From Carnegiea gigantea (taxonomy: Eukaryota; Streptophyta; Magnoliopsida; Caryophyllales; Cactaceae), in the NCBI GenBank assembly GCA_029747015.1, contig JAKOGI010000349.1, positions 391,001 through 455,000 of the forward strand: a stretch of 64,000 nt of DNA, written 5' to 3'. The first letter of the stretch is position 1; the number at the start of each line of letters is the position of its first letter. Below the pieces are notes generated by a model, which did no database searches, was not told the origin of the DNA, and saw only the letters and a program-made list of their open reading frames with translations. Positions 12,670 through 25,134 of this stretch are shown here, in pieces. The position numbers were made by a program, and so were the translations under genes.

Positions 12670-12820
12670 AAAATATTAATGATAATTACCTACTGTTTGC
12701 CATTTCCAGGGGGTCCACTAGTGGCATATTAGACTATATGTTAATGGAATATTAGACCTAGATGGAACCTTAATTAGTAGCAAACTAGATAAAATTGAAA
12801 ACATCAATGATAGTCGAACC
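12670..12820 (-). repeat. Right terminal inverted repeat of the 8.9-12.8 kb MULE
   Basis: Inverted copy of the left repeat, with small insertions and deletions between the two. Confidence 0.8.
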
Positions 12821-12844
12821 AAAGACCTTATCTTTGTAGCTATA

Positions 12845-14346
12845 TTCTAAATAAACAATGAACAATAGCAATAGATAAGACAAGTACTGTTATCATGCTT
12901 TCAAACGACAATCATTGTTTATAAAGGGGACTAAAAGAAGCGGCATGTTCAACCATAGCCATTTCACAAGAGGTGCTTGAGTACACCCCAAAAAGGAAAT
13001 AATTCCATTTAAGTATCTGAACTTTAACTTTCAAATTGAGTGTTAAAGCAATAAACAGAAGCAACATAGGCACAAATCGAAGGTTATCAAGCAAAGAGCT
13101 AGACCTTAAGATCTTGAAAATAATCAAAGAAAGATTAGGTTACTTACTTGGGGTCTGAAGTAGAAGTAGGGATGGCCCGTGAGATTGCCTGTTGTAGATC
13201 TGGCAAAACAGAAGTGGATTGTTCAATTAGCAGCAGTGGAATCTCAAATTGGATGAGGGTGAAATAAGTTAGCACCTAGGCGGTAGCTGGCGCGGCAGCA
13301 ACAGTGGGAGCCAAAATGTTTCTGGGGATGACTATGGGCTTTAGGCCAGGAATCTAGATTTGCTTACAGATCCGCGACCACGATATATCAAAATCAGATC
13401 TAACTTTTGGGTTTCTAACAGAGAAATGCCTTTCACAAAAGGGTAAATTAGCATGGTAGACAGGTTTGACAATAAAATCTCACAGTATCCTAGGAATTCA
13501 CTTGTGTACGAATGCAACTAGCTGACTTTCAAATCTAAAAGAAGCAGGTTCAAGAAAGCAAGATGAATTAGCATAAAGAAGCGACAAGGAAAGTAGACAG
13601 AGCGACTGGGTAATAAATTGAGTTTTAGGTGAAGTCAAAAGCAAACGAAACAAGAGGAGTAGTCGAATATGGTGGAATAGGCTGGCTAGGAAGGGTAGAT
13701 GATCAAAATTAACTAGTCCAACAAAGGCCATCTTGATAATTTTAGGCAATTCTAAGGCAAAGCCAGAGGGGTTCAACCCCCAGGGTTGGTTGTCTTAATG
13801 TTAGGGCTTCAATTTGGTTAGATGAAGAAAAGGACTAGTAGAAGACTTAGGGTTACACGAACACGGTCATGTGATGGGACTAGGGGCAATCTCTCTCCAA
13901 CTTCTCTCACTAAAATTTTCAATTTGCATTTAGATAGTTTCAAGGAACAATTAAACAACACAATTTCTTATCACCGTTAAAGTTATTAATAGTATTGCTT
14001 ATCAGACTTTCTTTCAATAATTTGATCAATCGATCATCTTATTTCCACTTTCTCCCCGTCCATGAAAATCGCCCTACCCTTTGGTCGGTTTCCTTTTTCT
14101 ACCCATCCATTAAAATCTCGCAACGTTTTTCATTTTTTAAATCATTAGATTTCTTTTTTTTTTTTGAGGGGAAAAAAGGAAAATGCAACTTTAGGGTTTC
14201 TGGACTTTTTGAGCGGGCAAATTCGGGAGTATATACGAAGTGAAAATTTGAGCGGAGCCTTGCTCTGGTTTCCAGCATTCCACGTCCATTTCATCCTGGC
14301 TCATCACGGATGGTCTGGGACGAACACGCAGAGGAGAGAGAGAAAA
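12845..14346. other. Region upstream of the SKA2-like gene
   Basis: No gene is recognised here. Minus-strand open stretches (12912-13127, 13498-13776) show no family features. The part next to the start codon, about 14000-14346, is the probable promoter and 5' leader of the SKA2-like gene. It has a T-run near 14150 but no convincing TATA box. Confidence 0.5.
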
Positions 14347-16790
14347 ATGGGGCAGCATCAACATCAACATAACCAGCAGTACCAACATCACCCAGCAGTA
14401 GACGGCCTACTGAGCCTCTTCATCAAAGCTCACCATGATCTCTCCCTTGTTCATCTCAAACTCGACAAAGAATTCAACCAGATTTATCCCGATAATGTCA
14501 GAGTTCTTCAACGTTCTTTGTTCCTCATTTCCCCCAACTCAGCTTGATTGGCATGGCACTTACAATTTTATTTCATTCTTTTGCTTTCTTCATAGTTTGA
14601 TGTTTCTGGGTATAAGTTAGTACGAGAGTTTTGGTAAAAAAAATTTGTGGGTTTTCCAAATTTCAGGCGAATCCTATGAAGCTGATAGCTCGGATTAAGA
14701 AAATCCAAGATGAGTTATCGTCTCTCAAAGATCAGTGTCGCGAGCTTCTCACTGCCAAGCAGGTGAAGAAGTTGAACCCTTTTGAAATCAATGCGGAAAG
14801 AGCTGTATTTTGAGTTTCAGTTTGCGCTGTGCCAAACAGTTGGTTTGATGAATTTTTCAATCGTAGTCTTTTCTGCTTAATTATCTGTGTCGCGTGGTGT
14901 TGGTCTTTTCTGAGATTCAGATAAAAAGTTGGCAACGCACAGATGCCTGTCTAAATTTGTTTTACATGTTCTAGCATGAAGATAATACAAACATATGATA
15001 ACATTGACGTTGAACGGAGGCAATTGGTGTGTAAAATTTACAGAAAATGGTTGTGAAAGTTCTTCTCGATCTCGGAAAGCCGTGTCATCTTCTGCTTGTC
15101 TCTGGAAATGAAATGATTGCAGTTGAGCATTATGTACTTCTATTGATGAATTCGATTGCAACACTAATCAGCTAAGAGCCTAAGAGGCTTTGGTTCGAAT
15201 GTATTATGAGGTTTACAGAGGGAATAATTAGGTACATTGTACATAACTTTATTGGTGTGCCTTGACTATGTTAGCAGGCCTTAACCATGCTTACTAAACT
15301 ACTAATGGAATCTAATGGTTATCAAGATCGCAAGAGCACGGAACTTTCCCTGTGACAGTACTCATCGAACCTATGGGTTTGAATTGGCCATGTGTTTTCT
15401 TTCCAACTGCAACGCCCTGGAATTACTAGTGGGTTCAACTGTTCAAGTGACTCGTATATGAGTATTCTGTTATTTAGACAGTTGTTCCTGCTGCGGGAGG
15501 ACATTGTTTTGTTAATTCTGCTTTTCAACATACAGGAGTTGATTGATAAGGCAAGTTCTATTCTAGTTGGCAATAGAAGCATGTTACAGCGCATGCAAGC
15601 ATCTGTTGGCATTTCGATGACCAGCAGTTCCGAGGATCCTGCTTATTCCAGCTTTAATCAGGTCAGTTTGCTATGCTGTATTGTTTGGTTAGGTTTGTTA
15701 GGGTACCTAGCGTTTTCTGCCGGAGACCTTGTGCTTTAACAATCATAGTAATGATTTGTCCATATATGAACAAAATTTACTAGTACTACTAAGAATTAAA
15801 CAACCCATTTTTGAGATGGCGTTTCACTACCTCCATTGTGTTTGTGCCTCATTTTCATCGAAGGTTGTGTTCTTCCAAGTGGTGTTTGGAGACTTTGCAC
15901 CACTTGCCAGCAAGCAACCAAAAACAAATCATTGTAAATGGCCAGGCTCTGACAGTGACTGCTAGCGGCGAGCATCCTCTAGTTGGTTCCAGGGGCCTTG
16001 CTACATTTCCTATTTTCCTACGCCTTCATGTTTTGCCATGCTTCATATGAATCAATGGTTGTTATGCAGTAAACTACAAAACTTAGGTGACCCATTTGTT
16101 TAACATCTTGAATTTATCTGCACAGATCATTGAGGAGTGGACAGCTCATGTTAGATCAGGAACAGGTATGAGTGAGTATGACCCTTGAATATCGAGTTCG
16201 TCTTGAAAATTTCCGTATTAACTCATGTGCAATAAACATAGGCCTGGAATTGGGTGCCTTTGACAGAAAAATTACTGCAGTGGTTGTTTTCATGATTTTC
16301 CTCTTGCTGCTTTGGTGCTCCTTAGACCCCGCGAATGCGCGACCCACAGTGGGAGGCATTGTGTTTGTTGTTGTGCTTTGGTGCTGCCCATCAATGGAAG
16401 GCATCTGACCATGTTACTTAAGTGTATCTGGATTTTCATATATACGTTCCGCTCAAGAACTGTTTTGTGGTGCCGTACAGTATAATACCTGGATTTTGGG
16501 TCGGCCAAGTCATACCGCATGTCATGGTACAGGAGTATAGCTTGCTACTTAGTTACCTTAATTTAGTCTAATTTAGGCTTCCAGATGAAGATTCCTGTAA
16601 GCGGATAACCTGGAATAGTTGGCAAAAGGGAGAAAGGGCTGTGGTTGAGTTTCCCCAATAACTTTTTGTACAATCAGTTCAAAGATGTTTGATCGGATCT
16701 ATGTTTGACACTGCAGGCAACGAGGATGATGAAACTGCACCAGAGGATATTAACAACCTGCTGTTTGCATCAATTGTACGGAGCACGTGA
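14347..16790 (+). CDS. SKA2: SKA2-like spindle and kinetochore-associated protein, five exons
   Basis: Exons are 14347-14496, 14667-14762, 15536-15661, 16126-16165 and 16717-16790. All introns are GT-AG; the first three are phase 0 and the last is phase 1. The joined frame has no stop and encodes 161 residues, starting MGQHQHQHNQ. Residues 18-50 (V-D-G-L-L-S-L-F-x-K-A-x-x-D-L, L-D-K-E-F, Y-P-D-N) and 51-110 (N-P-M-K-L-I-x-R-I-K-x-I-Q, long amphipathic helices) match the coiled-coil layout of SKA2 and the plant proteins annotated spindle/kinetochore-associated. In animals SKA2 joins SKA1 and SKA3 at kinetochores and helps hold microtubules during mitosis; a similar role here is inferred. The plant form has a Gln/His-rich start and an acidic tail (NEDDETAPED), and is longer than the roughly 120 residues of human SKA2. 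It appears to be the only intact host gene in the window. Confidence 0.88.
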
Positions 16791-17084
16791 CTCCTATTGG
16801 CGATTAATTTCCAACAACATCAACCAGTTGTAATAGATCAAAGTTCTGTACAGCTGAATGATTAATGTTTGTGCAGTATTTGTAGAGATGAAGTATGTAA
16901 GCAGTTTCTCTTTATGTGATTGTTGCTATGTGCATTAACAATAGCGTGTTTGCATCTAGGCATTTGAACTTAGGATGGTGTGATTAGTTATACTTTTCAA
17001 CGTATCGCAAGAATATCCCTTATTCTTGGTCATCTCCTTCATCTGGTTTATCTCATTTTATTTCTTGAACAATAGGGTTGTCTT

Positions 17085-18225
17085 TAGACCTGACAAAAAT
17101 TGACTTGACTCGAAAATCCGACCCGAACTCGCCCGAAAGTTTTGGATTTTGAATATGATTTTCTCGACCCGAACCCGAAATAAACCGAACTTGAAAAATC
17201 CGTAAATTTTTGTATTAAACCTGACCCGAATCCGAACCTGCCTGCTCAATCAGAATATGATATACTTACTTTTTATTTTCTTTAATTTTTTCTCTGAACA
17301 ATAATAGTTTTTTATTATAACAAATCGTTTAGAAAGGTGTTATACGATTACCATATTCCTTTGCAAATTAGAAAATGCTTCCCATCTTTTCTAATAAAAC
17401 GACGTCGTATACAACTTATAAATGGTTCAATTTTTGAAAATGGCCATGAAACAACTCTAATATTAAGAAAAATAATTTAGAATTAGATAAGTATTGAAAA
17501 TATGCAAGTCATATTATTATATTCTTCGTAAAATAAAGATGTTTCACCGCATTTTAAATAAGATTATTCTATAATAATCTAAAATTTTGGTTTTATAATC
17601 AATAGATAATTATAATATCTTGCGCGTATATAATATTTTTTTGTTTAGATTTCTTCTAATTGGCCTCAAATATAATGCAATGTTGGGCAATGGACCAACT
17701 TGTGTTCGTGTTAGGATCGACGTACTAATAAAGCAAGCCTGATTAGGTAATACTAGGTTAATTAAAGAAACATCAAATTATTAAATGGGCTATTAACGGG
17801 GTTCCGACTTGTTTACATGCTTTAGATGGGTCGGCCCATGAATGACCCGACCAATTATTAATATTTTAATATATGGGTCAACCTATCCAAACGCGACTCA
17901 TTGTCCACCTGCACATGAATTTTATATATCATGTTAAAAAGTTCGGATATTTTTGATATTCTTTGAAAAAATTACAATTACAATGCTTGTTCATTAAATG
18001 CCGACAATTTTAAGTAATAAATATGCCAAATTTTTGATTTTGACAAAAAAAGAAATAATTCATTAAAAAGGTGCTTCAAACCCGTTGGGTTGATCTAAAA
18101 TCCGTAAAACCGAAATACGCTGGACCGTATTTCACTCGAACCCAAAATACACCAAACCCGTATTTTATCTGAACCTGTATACACACGACCCGTATTTTAC
18201 CCACTCGTCCGAGTTGACAGGTCTA
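17085..18225. mobile_element. Non-autonomous hAT element, 1141 bp
   Basis: The element begins TAGACCTGACAA and ends with the inverted copy TTGACAGGTCTA, so 11 of 12 terminal bases pair. It is flanked on both sides by the 8-bp direct repeat GTTGTCTT (17077-17084 and 18226-18233), the target-duplication length of hAT elements. The ends are rich in ACCCGAACCCG-like sequence. No transposase is present, so it would depend on one supplied elsewhere. It lies about 300 bp downstream of the SKA2-like stop codon. Confidence 0.9.
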
Positions 18226-18233
18226 GTTGTCTT

Positions 18234-19640
18234 GCTAGTCCTTGATTGTATCAAGGGTTTCCTATTATTTATATATTGTTTCTAGTGACAAAGCCTTTCT
18301 CTATTATATATGTATCAAAGGCTTTTCAGCTCTAAATCGGTTTTCTCAAATTCTTTTGTGGATCTATTAGAATCGGTCTTTTTGTGGATAGTGATACCTG
18401 CAAAGGTAAAACCAATTACTTTTGAATCTCCCCAGATCTTGTGTAAGCGGACTCACACTGATTGTTGTACTCTGCTTAGTTTTCTAGTGAATAATCCCAT
18501 GTGTTTTAACTGAAGTTACAGGTTTGACTTCCGCCTACACAATCTTGGTGCAATCATCTTTGTTGCTACTAATTGTCTTATTGTGGTAAAAACGATGTAG
18601 GGTTAGGAATTTCCATGTCTAGTTTACTCTTGCATTGACCATGGTGATGGAGTTGCTCAATATCTTCCCTTCTACTGTGGATGATTAGCCTTCTCATTGT
18701 TGAATTACTTAATAATACCTTTCCCTTAGGAAAAGAGAAGCAGCAAATTTGCTGAACAAACGTAGCAGAAAAATGGTGATATTTCCCCGAGGCGGGGGGC
18801 GCTGGGAAGGATAGTTTTGTTATGAAGATCAACAAATTGTTATAGCCTTGTTCGTTTAAATTTGGAAGAAACTAAGCTTAACACTGACGGAAATTGGAAA
18901 TGACTAGAAGAAATGGAACATCTTAGAGGGTTGGTTGAAATTGGAAGAACATGAAGTAGAAAAAATTGATAGAAACATAACTGAAAGGTTAGAAAACAGT
19001 GGACCGATGGCTGGTTAGCACATAGTTGTTGCTCAACTTGCAAAACTAGTTTGGGTCCTTGCTTTACACGGTGCATATTGAAATCGACATTTTGTAGATA
19101 TGTTATCGAAATAATAAATGGATAGTTAGCGTACACATATTTAATATTATAATTTAGAGAAGATAATGGATAAACTCAATAAAAAAGTTAAGTATACAAC
19201 AATTTCGTGCATAACAACTAGGAGTAACAATTAAGAACTATATGATTGTAAAAAAGGTCTATATACATATGATAGAGACGGTAGATAGTGAATTTGGTAC
19301 AAAACACGCTAAATGGGACGATGATAAGTCAATCTATGACACCAATGACGAAGAATCCAGCTCCTCCTCTTGTACCTACAAAAAGAAAAGATTTAGTGAT
19401 AATTTATTTAACAATGATAGAATTGAAGTTTATATATACCCATTATCTACCTAGTGTACCTAACATTAGTATGTCGTATGTAATGAACCTCTTCCTCCCA
19501 ATTGACTAGAGCAATAAGAGCGATAGGAGTTTCTATTTCATGGCAGCGTGGAGGCTCCAAAATGAAAGCTCCAAGGTTTACCTATGTAATCATCTATGAT
19601 AGATGACCATATGGATGTGGACAATATTAACATGGGTTAG
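18234..19640. other. Unassigned stretch between the hAT element and the nested region
   Basis: No gene could be recognised. Two overlapping open stretches near 19242-19509 encode Asp/Ser-rich peptides with no known signature. A GC-rich hairpin, CCCCGAGGCGGGG, lies near 18787. If the Helitron model is right, the Helitron 3' end should lie in this stretch, but no clear CTRR terminus beside a hairpin was found. Confidence 0.4.
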
Positions 19641-19725
19641 TCAACAATAAAATAATAAATTGTGTAAACGTGATAAGCATTGAAAATGATAATACCTGTG
19701 TTGCATACATATCAAACTAGGTAGT

Positions 19726-20000
19726 TGTCATATGTAAAAGAATTCGCACATCCTCATGAAGAACAGTGAACTCTCTATAGCCGGTAGTATCTTGTAAGAC
19801 AACTCTAAAGATGTACCTATAATTTTGAATAGAGAAGGATGATTACACCAATGCAAACATGCAATTGGGAAAGTATAACAGAGTTTCAAACAATACACAA
19901 TCAAGTATGCAAACCTATTGTGAGTCAAACTTGGAGGTCGGCATGTGCAGTACGGTACATTAAGCGCGAATACGTAAGTATGGACACTTTTGTTGCAATT
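19726..20000 (-). pseudogene. Probable RPA-like OB-fold C-terminal fragment
   Basis: On the minus strand 19817-19726 reads as one exon: R-Y-I-F-R-V-V-L-Q-D-T-T-G followed by F-T-V-L-H-E-D-V-R-I-L-L. This pattern resembles the last DNA-binding OB fold of replication protein A large subunits (basic strand, D-x-T-G, then a hydrophobic F-x-E/D and L-L). Upstream on the same strand, about 20000-19838, come W-Y-R-T-like sequence and then Y-C-L-K-L-C, which could be what remains of the zinc-binding insert. An AG acceptor precedes the exon. The frame is broken. Plant Helitrons often carry RPA-like genes, and a second RPA-like piece lies at 58.75-58.97 kb on the same strand. Confidence 0.42.
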
Positions 20001-20532
20001 AGTTCAAGCGTCATAAAACAGTCAGTTAGTATGTAGTCCACCCGACTGTATAATTACAATTACACAACCGGGCCCACAAATTGTTCATTTGGCGCGCCAG
20101 GTACATAAAGCAAAGAAAACCGCCGCAAAAAAAAAAAAGCGCTCATAACTACAACCATCAGTTCAAATCACGACCCACGAACTTCCGCTCACTTTCTCTC
20201 TATGAAACTGCTCAAATTCGTGCTTGATTTGGAGAAATTGTGCTACGTTTGCTCACGGATTTTACCAAGAAATCTTCGAAAAATCATCATTGAAGCTTGA
20301 TCCAAACACTTCGATGTAAGTTTTAGCAGCAAACGAAATTTATTTGCATGTTTGAAACAAAACAATGAATTCGCTTGCCATTCTAAGTTTTAACAAAATC
20401 GCGCACTTATAATCTCGTTTTTCAAATGTTTGTAGATAGAAACTCACCATTCATCAGCAGCGAAGAAGAGATCTGCTATTGATGAATCGAACACTGCTCA
20501 GAAAAGGTATATTGAAAACCTTAAACCTAATA

Positions 20533-21205
20533 TTAGTGAGCCAGCATACATCGCCAGTGAGCAGTAACCACGAATACCTGATTCTGTCAACGCATTCACA
20601 ATGAACACTTTTACCTTGATGTTGATTAATACATGCAAAACACTTTGACCTTGACTCTTCTGGTTTTGCTGTATAGTGAGTTGTACCTTATATTGTAGTG
20701 AGCTATGGCTTCACTTTATTGAGCTGTTAGTTATATTCCAGTGGCTGTCAACATATGCATGCTATAGTGAGTTGTGCCTTATAATCTAGTGAGCTGCGGC
20801 TTGAATTTAGTAAGCCATGACAAAAATTTACTGAGCTGTGAATTATATGCTAGTTCCTATCAACATATGCATGCTGCAATAAGTTGTGCCTTATAATATA
20901 GTGAGCTATGGCTTGAATTTAGTGAGCCATGACAATAATTTAGTGAGCTATGAATTACATGCAAGTTCCTCTCAGCATATGCATGCTATAGTGAGTTGTG
21001 CCTTATATTATAGTGAGCTGTACTTTACATCCTAGTGTCTCGTACCTTAAATTTAGTAAGTGGTACCATACATTCAAGTGTTCAGTCTAAAACTCCAATC
21101 TCTTTTCATATACTGTTTCACATATATAGTGAGCTATATCTTATATTATAGTGAGCCATGATATCATTGTAGCGAGCTGTACCTTTTATTCTAGTGTGCT
21201 ATCAC
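20533..21205 (+). repeat. AGTGAGC motif cluster 1 (intron of Ulp1-type gene)
   Basis: About ten exact AGTGAGC heptamers, mostly as TAGTGAGCT, and many one-base variants (AGTGAGT, AGTAAGC, TTGAGC), spaced some 20-60 bp apart. All are on the plus strand, within a probable first intron. Confidence 0.85.
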
Positions 21206-21600
21206 ATTTCCTATAATATTAACATTACATGTAATACTATTTGATAGATCGAAGACAGAAGGGTCAAGCTCAAGCCCTCAAGAGATAATTATGCAAGTTG
21301 TCAGAGACATCTCTTCCGATCAAGTGAACTTTAGGTAATTACCACTTTAAATATATCCAAACAAACACAGTATGGTTCACTATACTAACATTGTCTTTTA
21401 TTTTTTATTGAAGCCCAAAGGATCAAAATAAAACAAATGAAACAAATTAAGGAATGCAAGAGGATATTACTCGTAATTTAGGCCAAGGTATGGCTACATT
21501 ATGCAAGTTTATACGTAATCATCTGAATTGGATATGTACTGAGCAGGGGAAATTGTATTCAAAGGACCTGTACATTATATTTTATGTTAATTCCCGTCAA

Positions 21601-21960
21601 TTAGTGAGCCATAATCTATGCTTTGGTAAGCTATTACAAATGTCCAGTGAGCAATATATACAATTATATTTTGGTGTACCACCATGTAAAGTTAAACATT
21701 CCAATACCTTTTGGTGCGACAGTTCCTATATCTAGTGAGTTTATAATCTCATATTTTAACACTTAGTAAAACTATACATCTACAATTATATTTAGTGAGT
21801 TGAACTGCATTTGTAGTGAGCAAACAATTATGTTTAGTGAGCTGAACTGCAATTGTAGCGAGCAGACAACTATGTTTAGTGAGCTGACCTGTAATTCTAC
21901 AGCAGACAACTATGTTTAGTGAGCTGACCTGTAATTCTAGTGAGCATATAGTTTATTTTT
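21601..21960 (+). repeat. AGTGAGC motif cluster 2
   Basis: Seven exact copies plus variants, between the second and third coding pieces of the Ulp1-type gene. The cluster contains a 40-bp direct duplication (21861-21900 and 21901-21940), each copy carrying one motif. Confidence 0.85.
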
Positions 21961-21970
21961 ATGAGTTGAA

Positions 21971-21972
<2 letters not shown>

Positions 21973-22037
<65 letters not shown>

Positions 22038-22062
22038 GACACACACACGAGCATACGTGCAT

Positions 22063-22087
<25 letters not shown>
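21973..22087. repeat. AC dinucleotide microsatellite
   Basis: About thirty uninterrupted AC units, then a short interrupted part, then a second AC run that passes into TATATA. It lies in an intron of the Ulp1-type gene. Confidence 0.95.
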
Positions 22088-22099
<12 letters not shown>

Positions 22100-23699
22100 G
22101 AGCTCTAGGTTAGATTAAACATTGCACATTTATTTAGTTATACATCTTATTCATTTATACAAAGTACCATGCACAGCTGCAGAAGAAGCAACCAAGGAAG
22201 CTCAACCAAAGGAGCAGGAAAACCTGTCCACACCAAGGGATAAAACATCTGAAGGAAAAACCAGCTCATCAAGTACTACTGCAAAGAAAAGAAGGGTGAA
22301 ACAAGAAGTTAAGAAGAACATAAATATTTGCAGCAGTCCAATCAGTTCAGAAGATGAACAACTCCAAGCTCCCATAGCAGGAGAGAAACAAAAGGCGGTG
22401 ATGGAAAAACAAACTATACATGCTGTGCAAGAATCACAGCCTGCTCAATAGGGAGAGAGAGAACAAAAGCAACAAAAAACAAGAGAACCATCTCAATAAA
22501 ACACTCCAATAGCAGGGCAAAAACAAAAGGTGGTGTTGGAAAAAAGGAAACTAACGCATAATAGAAAATTGGCAACACAGAACAACTAAAGGGGGAAATA
22601 AGAATTCATAACAGAAAATCCCCCAATGTTCCCAAAAACATTGCCCAAGAAAGCTTCGAAAAAATAATCATCGACATTCATCAACAACTTTCAGAGGAAA
22701 CAGATGACACTGTAGAGGAAACCACTTACAAAATGCCTTCCCCTCGGCATGATGATGAATCTGACTCTGATGATGAAGTGTTAGTGAAGAGAATCAAGAA
22801 GATAAAACAAGCAACAAAGTCCAGACCAAAGCAAATGCAAGTGAGGTCAAAAAAGTCTGTTAAGGCATAAGCTGAAAAGAAGAGGCAGGTTACCCAGAAG
22901 AGTCTAAAAACTCTTATAAAGCGTGGACGTCTCTTGGTTTTGAAACATGAAAAAGAACATAGATGCTTAAAATAGCACATAAGTGCTACTGTCCGTGTTC
23001 AAGACCCCAAGTCTGTACAATCTGTGCCAAAGCCTATAGAGCTAGACACATAACCAAAAAGATCTTTCGAACCAGAATGTCATAATCAGGGTTTGTTGTA
23101 ATGATTGACAATTTCAATGAGGCACAAATACAAGCAATACGAGATACAGGGTTTGAAGGATTCCTTCATTTATAAGTAAATGAATTACCGGGGGATTTAT
23201 GCAAATGGCTTGTAGGTAGATTTGACCCAGACTCAGTCACCTTGTACATATCACCTGACAAAAGGATTGAGATTACACCAATTGATGTGCATCTCACATT
23301 TGCACTCCCCATTGGTGGAAGGAAAGTTGAGGAGTTTATGGAAAAAAGCCAAAAGATGCCAAATACAATGAAGTCCTTACTGCATGGAGAAAAGAGTGGA
23401 ATCTGCAAGATGGGACCCCTAAGCTCAGCCAAATACCACAATACATACTAAGCCAAATTGATGCAGGGGAAAGTTTCAAGGGAAACTCTGTGCTATACAT
23501 GGTCTCTTGCTTTTTCAACGATTCACCCTATTTTACTAAGAATGTTGCTAATGTTGAAGGCATAGCAACAATTGATTGGTGTTAGTACACCATCGACAGA
23601 TTGTATGAATATGTCAAAAAGAGGGTTTCAAACTTTGATGGGCCTATTCTCTTCTTGATGGTAAGTTCTTTCCATTCTATTAGAATATCATGTTTTCAA

Positions 23700-24345
23700 T
23701 GAGCACAAACTCACTTTTAGTGAGCTCAATAGATATCCTTAGTGAGCAAACAACATTTTCTATGAGCTGAACATATATCATGGTGTGCAGACCATTTACT
23801 TTAGTGAGCACAACATACATTTTAGTGAGCAAAATATGTATTTTAGTGAGCACAACTTAGTGAGCAAAATATGTATTTTAGTGAGCACAACAATAATTTT
23901 GGTGAGCTATGGAGAACTTGATCACATGTGACAATTGTCTATTACATTGATCTATAATGACCATTTTGGTGAGCACACATCACGTAGCACACATACATAT
24001 AGGAATTATTGTTACGAAACATTACTTCATTTTAGTGAGCTGCAATATATTTTAGTGAGCAGAACAAAATCTTTACTAAGTAGAGGACTATTTTAGTGAA
24101 CAGACCATATAACTTAGTGAGCATGACATGTCTTTTAGTGAGCAACAGTTTAACTTTGGTGAGCTCTAAATGACTCGTTCATAGATGAAAATTGTCTGTT
24201 ACATTAATCTATGTTAACAAATTTAGTCAGCCAAATAAAAATTATTATTAGACAACATTAGTTTATGTTAGTGAGGTAGTATACATTTCTGGTGAGTAGG
24301 AACTATATTTTAGTAAGCATAGATTCATTTTTGGTGAGCTATATA
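23700..24345 (+). repeat. AGTGAGC motif cluster 3
   Basis: About eleven exact copies, mostly as TTTAGTGAGCA, with GGTGAGC and AGTAAGC variants. It sits in the intron between the G-P-I-L-F-L-M and L-Y-F-Y-G-V coding pieces. Confidence 0.85.
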
Positions 24346-24931
24346 GAACTAATTACAATGAACATTTCTATTACAGATGCTATATTTTTACGGAGTTCTC
24401 TTAACAAGAAGGACGGTTGAGAGGCAATTCCCAACCATCAAAGGCTGGACAATAGATTAAGGGAAAGAGTCAAAGAAGAGAGAAAGGCTAATCAAGTTGG
24501 TGCAAAAGAAGTGCCAAAAGGATTTGGAAAGGGTAGAGTAGAGCCTCCAATACAAACAACCATAGAAGTGCATGTTGAACCACAACCACAAAAGGAACCT
24601 CAGCCACAACAGGAAGAACAGTCAAGATGTTTTCACAAAATGATGAAACATCAGAGTTGGAGGTATCATTTAATTCATTTGTAATAATTAAGCAGAATGA
24701 AAGAATATAAACAAACATCTATCTAACATCATACAATACTTGAATGATGTCCACGTTGCAGAAAGATATGGAAAAAGTGGCTGAAGTAACAAAGGCTTTA
24801 GCAAGTGCATTCACGACGTACAAAACCTTCGTGGACTACTTGGCAAAAAGGCACCAAAATAAGGAAACACTTAAGAAAATAAGAGATAAGATAATAAGCA
24901 TGTTCTCTTTATACTGTGAGGCTCAAATCTC

Positions 24932-24992
24932 AAAAAGGGGATGAAAATCCTGAGATACCAAAGAGAAAAAGGGGATGAAAATCCTGAGATAC
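24932..24992. repeat. 34-bp tandem duplication in the Ulp1-type gene
   Basis: AAAAAGGGGATGAAAATCCT with the bases that follow it occurs twice with a 34-bp offset. A 34-bp change would shift the frame if coding. Confidence 0.85.
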
Positions 24993-25134
24993 TATCATTC
25001 AGTTAAGATGATGAATGGTGGAACAGAGCTACTGTACTTGAAGCGATAATTGAATTGGAGAATGCTTTGGTAAGGCAACAAAAGACCAGCAGCACCACCA
25101 ACAAAAGTTCTGCATCAAGGCAAGGGGCAATGAC

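Larger units (their letters stand above)
8871..12820 (-). mobile_element. MULE with long terminal inverted repeats
   Basis: The left end (8871 to about 9025) and the reverse complement of the right end (12820 to about 12670) align over roughly 150 bp. Shared blocks are TCTTTGG, TTTTCAATTTTATCTAGTTT and TCTAATATGCCACT. A broken MULE transposase lies inside on the minus strand, about 12.33-10.65 kb. The 10-mer TGTAGCTATA occurs just outside both ends (8841-8850 and 12835-12844), as a 9-10 bp target duplication would. If so, about 20 bp at the left end does not pair with the right. From 9030 to 10640 there is only the 3' part and no other recognisable gene. Confidence 0.8.

Noticed and set aside
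18780..18805. GC-rich hairpin CCCCGAGGCGGGG as a Helitron 3' end.
   Set aside because: On the minus strand, the expected orientation, no CTRR followed by T occurs within about 15 bases. The plus-strand CTGG nearby is followed by G.
19242..19509. Two overlapping plus-strand frames with an Asp/Ser-rich segment.
   Set aside because: No recognisable domain, no supporting splice or promoter context, and they overlap in different frames.
21897..22100. Open frames of Cys/Val or Thr/His repeats on both strands.
   Set aside because: They are translations of the AC microsatellite and mean nothing as proteins.
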